Source: Cinclus cinclus
Taxonomy: Eukaryota; Chordata; Aves; Passeriformes; Cinclidae
Length of the DNA: 64,000 nucleotides
Direction of reading: 5' to 3'
NCBI RefSeq assembly: GCF_963662255.1
Contig: NC_085046.1
Coordinates: 135,079,392 to 135,143,391, forward strand
Shown here: one piece after another, positions 1 through 12,430 of the stretch
Position numbering within the stretch: the first letter of the stretch is position 1
How the letters are laid out: each line of letters starts with the position of its first letter
Notes under the pieces: generated by a model
The model's input: only the letters and a program-made list of their open reading frames with translations
Database searches by the model: none
What the model was told of the DNA's origin: nothing
Made by a program: the position numbers and the translations under genes

Positions 1-1020
1 CAAGTAACTCAGGATCTTTTGTCCTAAAGCCATGGAAAATCCAGTGTTTCATTTCCCATTTCTCCGGTTTATGTAACATGAGAGTGGGAGTGTTTATTGT
101 CTTAGGGAAAGATGTCCAACCTTCACAAAAAAATTGGTATATAGTAGTATTTTATAAATAGGTGCTGAGTTATTTGAATTTGATGCCTAATCAATATTCT
201 GTATTATACAATCTGAAGAGCTAAAATTCTATTATGACATAATTCAGCATTTGAAAACAGAAGCAATAAAATGTTTTAATTAAAAATGTGATTTTTTTCT
301 GGTATTAGTGCTGTAAAATAAAAATGTTATTATGATCAGTTTAATCAGAATGTTACTTAGCTGAGGTAATTATATTCAGCCAAAGTCCATCAATACAATT
401 AGCTATAAGTTATATAAACTCTAGTAAGAACAGCTCTATAGAAAATCACTGTAATTTGAAATATTGGAGGGAATATTTTTTTTTCAGGAAGCAAGAAACC
501 AATTATAACAATTTATTACTTAGTTTAATTTGCTGCGCATCTCTTTAGCTCTGTGTTTTCTTCAAATATTAGTACAGTTCTGCTCTACTGTGTGTTCTGA
601 TTTGTGATGTGGGAAAGTGCCATGTAATTTCACAAATTTATTAAATGAGAAAAGAAATTACATATAAACATAAGATTCTGTAAAGATGCAAAAACTATAA
701 AGATGTAAAAAATTTAAGTAGGACTTTCAAACCTGAGGTTCAGTAGTATTTTGAGCTCTTCAAAAATATTTATTCCTGCAAATGCAAACATATATTAATC
801 ATGATCTTGCAGAATAGCACTGTGCCCAGGTTCCCAATGTTTACAGAGGATGACAAGCTCTGAATTGCACAGAAGACTGGCTTGGCTTTCCACCTGCATT
901 GGAGACCAAGCACAGTCTTGGATACTAATGGAATACACTTTTTATGTGAAGTATTGCATGTGTAGGTGCAATAAAGTATTGCTTTTTTTGCTGAGGCAAA
1001 TTTGTATTTTCCATCTACAG
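1..1020. other. AT-rich non-coding flank upstream of the exon
   Basis: No gene or recognisable repeat is seen here. The last 40 bases are pyrimidine-rich and end in CATCTACAG, which fits the 3' end of an intron feeding the exon at 1021. The stretch is therefore most likely intronic. The reading frame continues open leftwards to an ATG at 850, but that part has no coding look and crosses the acceptor, so I do not treat the ATG as a start. Confidence 0.5.
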
Positions 1021-1141
1021 GCTACCTATGAAGCAACAGTGTACAGAGAAGGCATCTCCAGGGTCCAGCATTTTATTACAGAACAACCACAGGATTTCCC
1101 TGAGATTATAGAAGGTTTTTTTACTAGTTACAAGAAATTAG
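1021..1141 (+). CDS. Internal protein-coding exon, gene not recognised
   Basis: This 121-bp segment is bordered by a pyrimidine-rich acceptor (TTTTCCATCTACAG) and a donor (G|GTATGT). It is open in one frame, starts in phase 0 and ends in phase 1. The roughly 40 encoded residues begin ATYEATVYREG and continue through VQHFITEQPQDFPEI to FFTSYKKL. They look like amphipathic helices with a mixed charged and aromatic composition, quite unlike the lysine-, isoleucine- and phenylalanine-rich chance frames elsewhere in the window. No domain or catalytic motif is visible and I do not recognise the family; a helical-repeat or scaffold protein is possible but is only a guess. Neighbouring exons must lie outside the window or far away, because the nearest candidate with a compatible phase is about 10.6 kb downstream. 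The alternative is a fortuitous open frame between cryptic sites. Confidence 0.6.
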
Positions 1142-3054
1142 GTATGTATGACTCAAACTTCCCATGAGTATAATTTCCTGCCAAAAACTCACTGTTATAT
1201 AGATCTATAAACTATGTTTGGAATATATACTAGGAGAAAAAAGTGTTTCTAGTAAATCATAAGTTATTTACTGATTCTGTGTGGATGCACCACATAATTT
1301 CCTCTGTAATATCTTTTCATGGTTAAAAAGAATGGTACAGTTAGCAATCCTTTTCTATAAGTTAAATATGTAGAGAAGTATCCCAGGCTACAGAATTCTC
1401 AGATGCAGTTCTTTGCTTGCATGAATATCAACCCTGTCATGAGTCCCCTTGATTTCCAGATAGGTGGTTTTCACAGATTTCCTGCTGACACTGATTCATG
1501 TTGCATGAAGTATTTAAACTTGCATTGCAGCAGATAGTGCCAAATACTTTCTCTGCTGAAAAGATGAAACAGATTTTAAGGCAGGTACATTGAAGGAAGT
1601 ACTTAAGGAAACACTGAACTAGGAAAACATACTTTTTGCAACTGGGTTGTGCATGTGTGCAGTCCTTTGGGAATGTGTTGGACATCTGGCACTTTTGAGA
1701 AGCATCAGACCTACTAATGGCAGAATGACTGTGTCATGCATTCATAATAAGCCCAGTGTTTTCATATGCAGTGGATAGTCTGGATGGTGTGTGCTTATAT
1801 AGCTCACCTCCCTGTGGCCTTATGTGGAGGTCTGGTATCTGAGTTAAAAATTCTGTACACGTATCAAAAAGTTGCCTCTGATAAGTACCTGTCAGATGAC
1901 AGATGTAGAACAGCCATCTAAAACCTCCCATTCAAGCTTTTGAAATCAGGAAAAAAATCAAAAATCAAGTCTTAGGGGGAAAAAAAGTGTGTGTGATGTT
2001 AGCATCACTTGAATTCTCTTTCATTAGATCGATGAATATTTAAATTAAATATTTAAATAAATCAGACTCAAGAGAAGAAAAAAATGATAAACCTTCCAAA
2101 CACTGTACAATATGTTGTCTGAGACAATTAATTTGGATATTAGGAATTTAACAGAGAGACGATGTAGTGAATCCAGTCCTACTATACTCAGTTTGTGCCT
2201 TAATTATTTGCTCATAGATGAACTCTACCTAGACAAACATATAATTTTACTGTGAACTGTGTCAGTTTAACTTGCACCTCATTTCAATGCTGTTCAAGTT
2301 GTAATTGAAAAATCTAAATGAAAACTAATATATAGGAAACTGAATATTACCACTCGTAATGTATGTAGCATTGAAAATATTTCTAATACTGTTCCAGAAA
2401 TTATGTTTATTGACAATTGATTTAAGGGGAATATTACCCGGCTTAATGCCTTGATATGAACTGAACGTGTTTTTGGAGAATCTGGGAATAAAAGAAAAGA
2501 CCTACAGTAGAACTTGCCATCACTGTGCTAAAGAAAGAACAAAACTGTAGGCAGCTGAGACAAATAACTGCCTTTGCTGTCATGTCCTGCTGATCAATCA
2601 TCACTGACTGCAAAAAGAAAATGATATAAACAGGTTATAAGGGCATGTCTCTTTTCTTAAGTTAGACAATGTCTTCAATAAATCACAGCATGCTTTGAAA
2701 TAAACTGCTAGGACTCAGTCTGACTGTTAACATTTCTCTAATAAACCAAGCCTTGACTATTTGATATTAGTTTAGGCACAACTGAGGACTGTCAGAGGTG
2801 ACACCAAACCTCAGAAGCCTTTTGCTAAATCAAAGGTCACAGAACATGCTATAAACTGCCTGTAATATTCCTCATCTGAAGTAATTACCTGAACAAATGA
2901 AAAGAATAAAACTGAAAAATATTTAAAAGTGAAATATATGTGTATTTATGCTAATTGTGAGCAGTTCTCCAATATTTTCCAGCTGCCATATAAAAAAATG
3001 TCACTGGCTGTACTAAGACATTCAGGATTTGAAATTCATCATGGTATATAGATA
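1142..3054. other. AT-rich non-coding stretch, probably intron
   Basis: It starts with the GTATGT donor of the preceding exon. I see no further exon, RNA gene or named repeat in it. Open frames on either strand are short and lack splice borders. Confidence 0.5.
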
Positions 3055-3228
3055 ACAAACTCCTGAAACAGGCTGATAGAGGAGGTTGTGGAGTCTCCTT
3101 CTCTGGAGTTATTTAAAAACAATCCGAACATAATTCTGAGTAAAATTATCTAGGGGACCCTGGTTGAGAAGGGATGGTGGATTAGATGACCTCCATTGGT
3201 CCCTTCCAACCTTACTGATTCTGTGATC
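3055..3228 (+). mobile_element. CR1 LINE, 3' terminal fragment
   Basis: The segment carries the CR1 3' end. It shows the block GAGGTTGTGGAGTCTCC, then a block resembling GGATTAGATGACCTCC, then CCCTTCCAACCTTACTG and the terminal GATTCTGTGATC. Sense is on the + strand. It is heavily 5'-truncated, as is usual for CR1, and retains only the last stretch of the reverse-transcriptase tail plus the 3' untranslated region. It has no coding capacity. Confidence 0.85.
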
Positions 3229-5085
3229 CAAGTCCAGATAAAAAAATTACAAAATACTGTCTTAGCTGTAATCTAGAAAGGTACAAAAAAACGGAAAGTC
3301 AGGACAAACTGTCATACTGTAAAATAGTAGGCTACATATGAAGTATGAAGGTGTGTGGGAATAGGGAAAAACCCTACAGATTCAGATAAGCTAGCAGAAG
3401 ACACTCACTGTGGAAAAGAAGGGAGAGAAAGAGCTGATATGAAGAAGAAACATCTTCAATCAAATCATTCAGAAAACTGAAAATTAGTTGGATTTACTTT
3501 GATTTTCTTTTAGGAAGGTGAGAAACTTCAATAGTTAGATACCTCCACAGTTTCCATTCAAAATATATGATGTTATTAATCTTTAGACTGCAAGGTTCTC
3601 ATACTTGAACTAAATATTTAGTGTAAATTGAGTATTCAGAAGATATTAAACTGCTTACATCTTATTTAACAAGGGTTACGCAAGTGTGAAAACTGAATGT
3701 ACCAAAATACCAATGTATTTTGTTAATAATGATATAATACAATTGTTCCACTGGTCCAAGAAAATTAATTTAAAATTACAATTCAGAAAAATAATTTCAG
3801 AGTTAAAATTTAAGATGTCTTATTTTTTTTCAAAAGCTTTTTTTAAAAATAAGCTTAAAATTATTTTACTTACTTGATTTTTGATGAAAGTAAGAAGTAA
3901 TCAGCTAAAGGTTTATCTTTTTTTTTTTTATTCATGGACACATTGTGAATTATGAGTAGGGACAGACTTATTGCACGTTTATGGGGAGAAAAGAGAGCCC
4001 TGATTAGTATGAGCAGGTGCATATTGTTTGTCACAAGCCACCTACATTGTGATGTGTTGGTTTTATTTAGCAAATCTGGTTCCTACTGCTGTGTGCTCAG
4101 GTTGTAGTCTAATTGGAAATCTGGCAAGGAAACATTTGTACTTTTGTGACCTGCTTAGAACATGCCAAAGGCTAACAGTGTTTCACTTATTTAAAAACAA
4201 CCATAGTACACCAGAGAATGTCTTTCTTTTAGCTGCCAAAAGAGTCTTTGGTCACTAGAGATTTAATCTGGTGATTAAAGAACACAAAAGCCCACATAAT
4301 AATTCTGATATAGATAATTCTGATGAACTTGCCAATATTCCAAACAACATACTGCATTCAGTGTAGATTGACAGAGTAAGCAAAAAGCTCAAAATTGTGA
4401 CAAAAACACTGCTTTAAAAATTGTGACTCTGAGTAATCAATGAATGTAAATTGGTGGCTACCATGATATTGAGTAATGTAATGAGTAGACAGGTTTTCAT
4501 AAATTTTCATTCACATCACAGACTGAGATACCTGAGGTCATTAGGTATGGTAAAGTATGCTTCAAGATACTTATTAATATTCCCTTCCTACTCCTTGTAG
4601 GTGTTTTTTGTCACTGTTATAAAAATGAAGTATTATTTGTTCATTTAACAAATAAAATTAAACTCTCAAAGATTGACATTGTAAACCCAGCAGGAATTGT
4701 GTGCTAGTAATTAAACTTCACTGGGAGCTGGAAAACGGTATGGTAGACATTGTAAAGGTCTAGATTAAAAAGAAAATGTTAAGAGAGTGGGAACTACAAA
4801 ACTGTAATACAATTACTTGATTGTCTTTCAATGAAAGGATAAAATTTAGGTAGTAAAATCCTGGAATTTTTAATCACTTTCCTTTGGTTTTATTTGTTTA
4901 TTTTATGGTATCCTCTTAGAGCTCAAATTCCTTATTTTTTAAATATATAATTTAAAAAAATAGTTTATTTGGAGAAAAAATATCCCCAGATATAAAAATC
5001 CATTATTGTTTATAAAAAAAGCTTAGAGGGAGATGATAAGATCTGAAAATGTTCTAAAATTTGGAAAAAAGACAGTAATGAGGTT
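3229..5085. other. AT-rich non-coding stretch
   Basis: No gene or named repeat is seen. Short frames at 3686-3877 and 4028-4258 have low-complexity or chance-like composition and no splice borders. Confidence 0.4.
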
Positions 5086-5146
5086 ATTGAAAGAAAGGAC
5101 AATTGAAAGAAAGGATGATTGAGAGAAAGGTTATTGAAGGAAGATG
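5086..5146. repeat. Minisatellite, four copies of a 14-16 bp unit
   Basis: Four adjacent units begin at 5086, 5102, 5118 and 5133. The unit is close to ATTGAAAGAAAGGATG, and the later copies diverge by a few bases or lose one. A purine-rich strand bias is evident. It is likely to be length-variable between individuals. Confidence 0.8.
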
Positions 5147-5572
5147 TGCAGGTGAATTTCATTAAAGTAAGTAAAGAAACTGCATTGGAGCGGGGGAGTA
5201 GAGGTGGGGAACATTTTAGAAGTAACTATTATAAGTAACTATTCTCTGACTATATGCTCCACTTCTGAAAGTAAATAAATTCAGACATACTTCTGTGTTT
5301 TCTACTAGTATATGAATCAGTTACACTAGGATGGACAAAATAATTTGAATTTTTTTTCACACTGAATTACTGATAGACTATTTTAATCAAAAACATCAGA
5401 GCAGATGATAAAACTTACTATGAAACAACCATTTATTTACTGAGCAATACATAACATGATGACTGCATTGTGTTAGAGAAAATTTACATGTGTATTTATT
5501 GAGCAGTTATGTTACCCTTAAGCCAAGAATGAAAATAACAGGCATCTACTGCAAGTTGGAATAGAGCTTATA

Positions 5573-6035
5573 ATAGAATCACAGAATGTTTTTGTTTGGA
5601 AGAGACCTTAAAGATCATCTAGCTCTGACCTCTTTGCCACGGGAAGGGGCACTTTCAGCTAGAGATGGTTATTCTAAGTTCCATCCAACTTGACTTTGGA
5701 GTCCTCCAGGAATTGCACATCCACAACATCTCTGAGCAAGCAAGTTCTGGTGTCTCATTTACCTCACAGTGAAGAATTTCTTCCTAATATCTAGTCTAAA
5801 CCTACCTTCTTTCAATTTAAAGCTATTTCACCTCATCTTATCACTACATGCCCTTGCAAAAAGTCCCTCTCCACCATCATTGTAGGCTCACTTCCTGTAC
5901 TGGAGGGCTGCAATTAAGTGACCCCATGGGTTTATCTCTTAAAACTGTCCAGGTCCCTCTGGCTGACCCCTTCCCTCCAGCATGTCAACTGCATCACACT
6001 TCTTGGTCTCCTTGAGGAATTTACTGAGGATAAGT
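5573..6035 (-). mobile_element. CR1 LINE fragment, minus strand
   Basis: Read on the + strand it opens with TAGAATCACAGAATG and TTTGGAAGAGACC, the reverse complement of the CR1 3' end. It continues with reversed 3' CR1 blocks (GAAGAATTTCTTCCTAATATC, then the stretch matching the reverse-transcriptase C-terminal region). From about 5960 the match is to blocks near CATGTCAACTGCATCACAC that I recall from avian repeats, so the left border of the element in its own sense is uncertain. No frame is intact. Bases 6036-6230 beyond it are richer in G+C but not identified. Confidence 0.8.
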
Positions 6036-7136
6036 CAGTAGCGCAGTGCACCCAAGCCCAGTGCAAAGCCAGCTGCCATTTCTAGTGATGTGAAAATTGA
6101 CATTCATTGTCCACAGCCTACACTTGCATGGTGTCCTCGTTCAGGCTGAGGCACCACTGAAAGGGCTCAGCACAGTGATACTCTGTGAGTGGCAGTCAAG
6201 CAGGACACCAGGTACCTTTTTGACAAATATTTTACTGTATGTATCGAGTTCCTTCTTTATTGTAATGTTCTGCAAAATTATTTTCTGACGCTAACATTGT
6301 TAGAATTTGAGGTACTGCCATGTACTTGCTATTACTGCAAACAATTTTATGTCAAGAACATAGTGTTGCAGAATTTACTTACAGGAAAATATTCAAATAT
6401 TATATTCCTGGCTGTTCAGCAGTTTATTGTCTGTGCTTGTAATGTTGACTGCAAATCAGAAATATCTTCTGTTTCTGACCTTATTACTAGGACAGAATAT
6501 GTTTTATCAATTTGCTTGTTAGACAGGAAGAGTTTACTAACATTAAGTACAGCATATTATTGTATCTTCTATAATAGTTAAGTTATTCTTCTCACATTTC
6601 TCTCATTTTAAAGGCTTGTTAAAACTAAAGAGGTTTTTCACCCATTAACAGAGACATTTATATTACCAGATTTGTCATGCATTACTGGTCATATTGTAGA
6701 ACTGTATGTTTCTATGCTTTACTTCCAGTTAAGTCGTCGTACAAAAAGAAAGCAAAACTTGAACCCACTTTTTTTTTTGTTTTCTTAAATGGGAGAGAAT
6801 TATATGAAATAAAAATATCAAACTCTCTGCTAATATTTAACACTGTCAGTCTTTAACTGAACTTCAAGACAAGTATGATATGTTTTTTAAGTATTTAAAC
6901 ACTTTATCACACTGCAAAAGTTTGCTCAGTAAGAAAATCAGTACAGTAAAAGGAACTTTTCAAGAGTCCAAACATTGTTTCAGAGCTTCTCTAGCAAAAG
7001 ATTTTAAAGCCACTGTACCAATAGGAAAGGGGACTAGTTTAATGCAGAGGAAGAGGGGTTGAAAACGCTTAGAACATCTGGTCCTGTCACTTTTTTCTTC
7101 AGCTATTGCACCCATATCTGAGGATGCTTATAATTT

Positions 7137-7162
7137 GGGGAGGGGGGGGGGGGAGGGTTGGA
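7137..7162 (+). repeat. G-rich tract with G-quadruplex potential
   Basis: The + strand reads G4, A, G12, A, G3, TT, GG. Four or more runs of three or more guanines fit a G-quadruplex, and the rest of the neighbourhood is AT-rich. A long homopolymer like this is also prone to sequencing and assembly error, so its exact length is unreliable. Confidence 0.8.
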
Positions 7163-8105
7163 GGCAGAGTTTAGAAATTAAGAAATAATACAATAGTTAC
7201 CTCAAACTTGGTTCAAGTAACAATTGACTTGTCAGATTTCCTTTTGTTGTAGTAGGAGAAGCCAAGAGAAGGTCCCTTTAATAGAATCCAACATCTGCAA
7301 AACTGAAGAATGACAAATGATGAGATTGACCTTAACCTCCAGCTGAGTTTTGTTAGCTGCCCCCAGAGCTGAGACAAAAAGCAATTCAATTAGGAAAGTG
7401 AATTTGAACAGCATTAATGTTTGAACAAGAAGCACATACTTTTTAAAAGGTAACAAAATATTGGAAAGAGCTAAAGTGTAAAATTAACTGATAAATTGTC
7501 AGACAACGAAGACTCAGATCAGTTTCTCATGAAGACACATCCAGTAACATTTGAGGCTTCCAAAAGTGTCTAAGATATCCACATGGATCTGGCTGATGTA
7601 AAGCCCATTTGGTTCTAACCTGTAAAGAAATCTCTGATTGGCAAGATTTTGAAATGTGATACTGTTACAAGCAGCATTTCTGAGCAAACCATGGGAGATA
7701 TTTATATCGCTTGTCTTTTCTACAACAAATGTGAGGAAAGAATATTTATCTTATCACTGGCAGATTAATACTTATAAACCTGTCATTATGACATCACTTT
7801 TGTTTGTAAATCTGTGAGAAAACACTGGCTAAATTTTGTTAGACACAGGGAGTTAACAGTCATGGAAGGTACCAATTCAGTGTGTTACTTATCTTCAATT
7901 GCTAAACATCCATTGGTATTTTTTCATGACCAGTTTGTTCATGCACAAACATGTGAGTCCATATTTCAGGTATGGTCATTTGTTCACTCTCTATGAAGTT
8001 AAACTTTTCCACTGTAGTTTTGTTCCATCAAAGCCTTAAAAAAATTAGTTCCTGTTATTCTCATCTGATGATATTAGCAATATTGCTACATATTAATTAA
8101 TTTAT

Positions 8106-8132
8106 TATTAGTATTAAATATTAATACTAATA
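8106..8132. repeat. Perfect AT-rich hairpin, 12-bp arms
   Basis: TATTAGTATTAA (8106-8117), then a 3-base spacer, then its exact reverse complement (8121-8132). Imperfect outer pairing can be drawn from TTAGCAATATT-like blocks on either side (about 8071-8082 and 8142-8157). Possibly a cruciform-prone sequence; no terminator function is implied. Confidence 0.8.
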
Positions 8133-8896
8133 TTTGGCAATGTTAGCAATATTACTAAAAAAAAACTTAATCCAACCTGAAGAGATGGTTGAAGGTGTGT
8201 TACTACAAAAGCATTATTTGAAAAGTTTTCATCATAATTCTTTGCACCTTGCCTGTGCCTATTTATCACAGATAACAGTGAAGCTAGCACACAAAGAATA
8301 CAAAAAGAAGCCAGAGATTACAGATCACGGATGCAGCACAGAATTCTCTATTTGTGCACAAAGTCCTTGGACACAATGCTGAACTTACTGAGTCAGTGGT
8401 GACAGTCCCAAAGGATCAAGTGGCTGATTAGCAACATTTATACAACAGTGTTTCAATAGCTAATGTTTCAAATAGTGTCAGTACTCTCATCCCTGTGAAC
8501 TACCAAAATTATGATTTTTGAAAGCTTAAACATTTCATATATAAAATTTCTTTAACATCTACTATAAACCTAAGGCAGTAAAAAATTTAAGAATTTTTAA
8601 AATTGTCAATAATTTAATTGATAGAGAACTACTAATCAAACTATAAAAATGAGTCAGGGGACCTGATTAGCATCAAATAGTAACTGAGTTATCTTCCATA
8701 AGAACACATCTGTGTAGGAAACTCAGGCCAGAAAAGCACCTTCTAATTTTGCTAGAGAGGAAAATGCCAATCAGTAGAGAAAAATGAGTCTGCAGCTACG
8801 ATTTCTCTGAATTGAATGGGTCAGATTACATCTGTCATGACTATGTTCCACAGTAACTGGTACCTTCTATGAGCATGTCCAGTAGGACCAACAACA

Positions 8897-9085
8897 GTGA
8901 GGCTACATCTGGAATGCTGTGTCTAGACCTGAGCTCCTCAGCACAGGAGTGGAACTCCTGGCATGGGTCAGGCAGAGGGTGACAAAGATCGTAGGGGACT
9001 GGAGCATCTCTCCCGTAAGAAAAGGCTGAGGCAGCTGGGCCTGTTTAGCTTTGAGAAGAGTGACTAAGAGGGGACTCTTGAACTG
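8897..9085 (+). mobile_element. CR1 LINE fragment, 3' truncated
   Basis: Plus-strand CR1 reverse-transcriptase C-terminal coding region, recognisable from GGAATGCTGTGTCTAG, ACTGGAGCATCTCTCC, AAAAGGCTGAGGCAGCTGGG and GAGAAGAGTGACTAAGAGGGG. It lacks the CR1 3' untranslated end, unlike most copies here, so its right side was lost by deletion or a later rearrangement. All frames are disrupted. Confidence 0.8.
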
Positions 9086-11779
9086 GAACCAGTTTTTTTC
9101 CTTCTCTGATAATTAAAACTAGTTAAGTGTTGAAAAGCAGCAATATTGATCTCGAAAAAAGACTTCAAAGACAGCAGTGCTCTATCATGGCTCCCAGCTA
9201 ACTGTCATTATCAGAGAACATGAGATCTTTCACTCAATTACTCTACCAGGATGCCATTGCTCTGTTAGCTTTTCTTAAGGTTAGCTTTCAGGGAAAGCAA
9301 ACATGAAATGCTATCTACAGAGAGCTATTTATACTTGGAAGGCCTTTTGTAATTGCTGTAAAAGTAGGCATGTACCTTGATGGTCTGGGCTTAATAGTCC
9401 TCTCCCAACTACACTTTTGAGTCACAGTTGATTGGGTAATGATGCTGTCAACTTGGTGGGAATTTGCCTTCTCTTCCAATGATATGAACAATAAAGGTGC
9501 CTTTTGAATAATTGGTATGAAGGGAGCCTTTGGTAAAGTTTTCACAGAGTCACAGTCTTCTATGAAAATGCATATTTGAGAGGAGAAGTCTGAAATAATG
9601 GAAAAAAATTAAGCAGATTCATTGTTACAGGGATTTTATGCAGCCTGTTTTAACTGTTTTGTTTCTTTATGCAACATATCAAAACATTTTTCAAATATTG
9701 AGCTATTATCACACTTTTTAAAAGTAAAGTTTCAATTGAGGTTTAAATTACTGATGAACATTGGTAAACTTGGAATCACTAAACCCTCAAAAACTTTTGC
9801 TTTGGCAGAAATGTCTGGTCATAACATGTTCAGTTAGACTGATAAATTAGTTTATATGTTTCAGCTTCAGAAGATTACAGCAAATAATGAAAATAAGGGT
9901 AAATCACAATATCTACTGAAGAAGTAAAGCTTAAAACTGAATATCAGATCAAACTGTTTTAATTGACAATTACTTAAAGCAGATATAGACTGAATGTATT
10001 GAATTACATTTCTGTGTATCTTTTTACATGTTTTTAATTAAACAAAAGTAGATTATAATTACATCTGAAGACAGCAGATAAGAAAAAAAGCAAGCAAGCT
10101 GTCCCAGCAAGGGAGTGATAAGATAACAGCAATTTGAAAGTGGAAAGGGTTACATATGCTTCATATCTCCCTTCTTTTACCCTATCAGCTTGGAGTTGCA
10201 GCTTTCCTTATTTCTTATGGCACTGTCTTAAATATTAGGAAGGGTTGCAATTCTCATTATATCAAAACAATTGCTGAAATCAGTGAAAATTTTACTGCAG
10301 AAAAATGGCCAACAAATTAGGTCCAATACACAGAAACAATTTTTTCTTCGTTTTCCTTCTTCCATACTCATCACTCTCATTTTTGAGATTAGTATCTTGC
10401 TAATAATTAAAATAATCTTTACTTGATCTGCTTCAGACTCATCTTTATCCACTGAAAGTATAAGTTCAGTGCTGGTAACTTTCAAAGAATTACTTCTTAT
10501 GGAATCTTTCTGTTTCCTTTTGACTTTTTCTGTATCTAAAAGGCAAAGTTATGATGCATATACCTCAGTGCCTCCAGGTAATTTAACCTCTATATTATTT
10601 TATTATGCCTCTTTTCATATTTCTTCCTCTTTTATTAAATATAAAACTTTCCTAGACTCAGCGAAAGCTGCCTCATTCATCACAAGAAAATGTTGTTTGA
10701 AAAATCAAGTTTGGAGAATATTGATATTACTAAACTTCCTAGGTAGTAAGTTGTTGGAAATTTGTCTGTTAATGTGATCATGTTGCCATTCCATTTATTA
10801 TAGTAGCAATAGTATTGATTTCTCCTTTAGGAGTTTTGTGTCTTCATCTTTTTCATACAATCTATATTTGCAGTACAGTTCTTTTGGTTTGGTAAGAGGG
10901 CTATTTTCCTTTCAATATTTTCATGCTTGTGTTTCTTAGCAATTAAAATTTAGAAAATTTAGCTTTGGTTCAGAAATATATGTATGCAAAAGAATTAAAC
11001 AAAAAAAATGCAATATATAAATATATGTATTTAATTACCATATTGGATAACATCTATTTTTATACATATTACTGTAAATTTTTTTGTGTTAGAGAAAGAT
11101 ACAAGTTCAGATATGAGATCTGGCATCCACTGTATTTTAGTTGTGTCATGCTGTTTTGTTATCACAATGCTGTGACACTTACTTTGAAGTTTTCTCTATT
11201 TGCCCACGTGTAATTTCTGCCTTCCTCAAGGGTATATCCAAATAATTAATTTACAGCCAATGCAATAATGGTACATTATACAGAAATGTTGCATGAAAAT
11301 GATGAACATGATGTGCTTCAACAGATGTAGAAACTATTCATATGGATTTAGCATGTCCAAACATTCATTAGTTTCTACTTGCAAGCAATTGATCATTTTC
11401 AAATTTCAAAATTTATCTAATCACATCAAATAAAACAATAAAATAATACATCAAATCAAGCCAGATCAAATACTTTTTTTTCTTTCACATAAACCCATAA
11501 TCTATATATATGTGATTTTGATTTGGGCAAAAATTTAATGTTCATTCAGATTAAAGGATTTTGAATTCTCACAATACTGATGAGATAGCTAAGACAAAAC
11601 TGTTAATGTTCATGTACATCAGCATTTGTCAACTTTATCAAAATATCCTGGCACAATATCAATGGTAAATGGATACTGACACTGTATAAGAAAACTGATA
11701 CTAATTTAATTTAAAAATATAAACAACAAAAATAATTACTGTGTGTTTTCCATGTCTAAAATGAGACTTAACATTTCAG

Positions 11780-11877
11780 TCCTGAAATATTTCATAAGTT
11801 CAATGGCTTCCATAATCATATTCATCAAGGAAAGTGATGCAGATGTCAGAGGAGATTTACCAAAGGAAGTGGAGAAG
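11780..11877 (+). CDS. Candidate exon, unverified
   Basis: An acceptor-like AACATTTCAG precedes 98 bp that are open in one frame and are followed by a consensus-like donor (AAG|GTGGGT). The frame needs an incoming phase of 1, which is the phase in which the exon at 1021-1141 ends, and it leaves in phase 0. The encoded segment runs from LKYFISSMASI to GDLPKEVEK. The polypyrimidine tract is weak and an intron of about 10.6 kb would be implied. In AT-rich DNA such matches arise by chance, and I do not recognise the peptide, so this is only a lead. Confidence 0.15.
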
Positions 11878-12407
11878 GTGGGTAAAATGGTCCTCTGGTC
11901 AGCACTAAATACTAAGGTATAGGAAGAAAAGCTTTATTCCTATCTCAGAATTTTCTCAGGGCATATATATTTCCTACATAATACTACTGTGTATATAAAC
12001 AGCTTAAAAGCAAAGCTGTTCAAGAATTTACATAATTTTTTTCTTTTTTAGAAAATATTGATTTATTGAAAGTAAGATTCTGAGGAAGAGTCAAATGTGC
12101 TTTTATGCTAGCTTACTGCAGAGAGATGAGGAACATGTGGAAAAATACTGAACATCATATGAGAAATACAAGTGAAAACTATTCTGAGAGTTTTTCATTT
12201 TACAGGCAGCTGTTTTGGGGGTTAAACCTTTGGAGAGCCTATTTCATTCACTCTAAGTGTTGGCTTATTCCACACTTTCACCTCAACTTGAAAACCATAT
12301 CCAAGCTGTGATGTTCTTATCCAGGCAGCCTGTGATGGATTTTTTAAAAATATCTTCTGAAGAGCTGCCACTCTGGTGGAATTGTGATGCCAGACACAGG
12401 GTTTTTT

Positions 12408-12430
12408 GTTAGTTAGTTAGTTTGTTTGTT
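12408..12430. repeat. Short GTTA/GTTT tetranucleotide repeat
   Basis: Tandem GTTA units pass directly into GTTT units, a compound microsatellite of about 23 bp. Confidence 0.7.

Larger units (their letters stand above)
6036..8896. other. Single-copy-looking non-coding stretch
   Basis: It contains the G-rich tract at 7137 and the hairpin at 8106, listed separately. No supported gene is seen. The 130-codon frame at 6189-6581 is cysteine-, tyrosine- and leucine-rich like chance frames in AT-rich DNA and has no exon borders. Confidence 0.4.

Noticed and set aside
850..1020. ATG at 850 as the start of a 105-residue protein containing the exon
   Set aside because: The frame crosses a polypyrimidine tract and acceptor, and the residues before 1021 are cysteine-rich and chance-like. 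The exon more plausibly begins at 1021.
8106..8132. Hairpin as a transcription terminator or tRNA-like structure
   Set aside because: Intrinsic terminators are not expected in a vertebrate nuclear genome, and there are no tRNA A-box or B-box sequences around it.
12052..12071. 20-nt microexon between TTTTTTCTTTTTTAG and GTAAGA, phase-compatible with the exon at 1021
   Set aside because: Pyrimidine-rich acceptors with nearby GTAAG are common by chance in AT-rich introns, and a similar 20-nt case occurs at about 45781-45800. There is no independent support.
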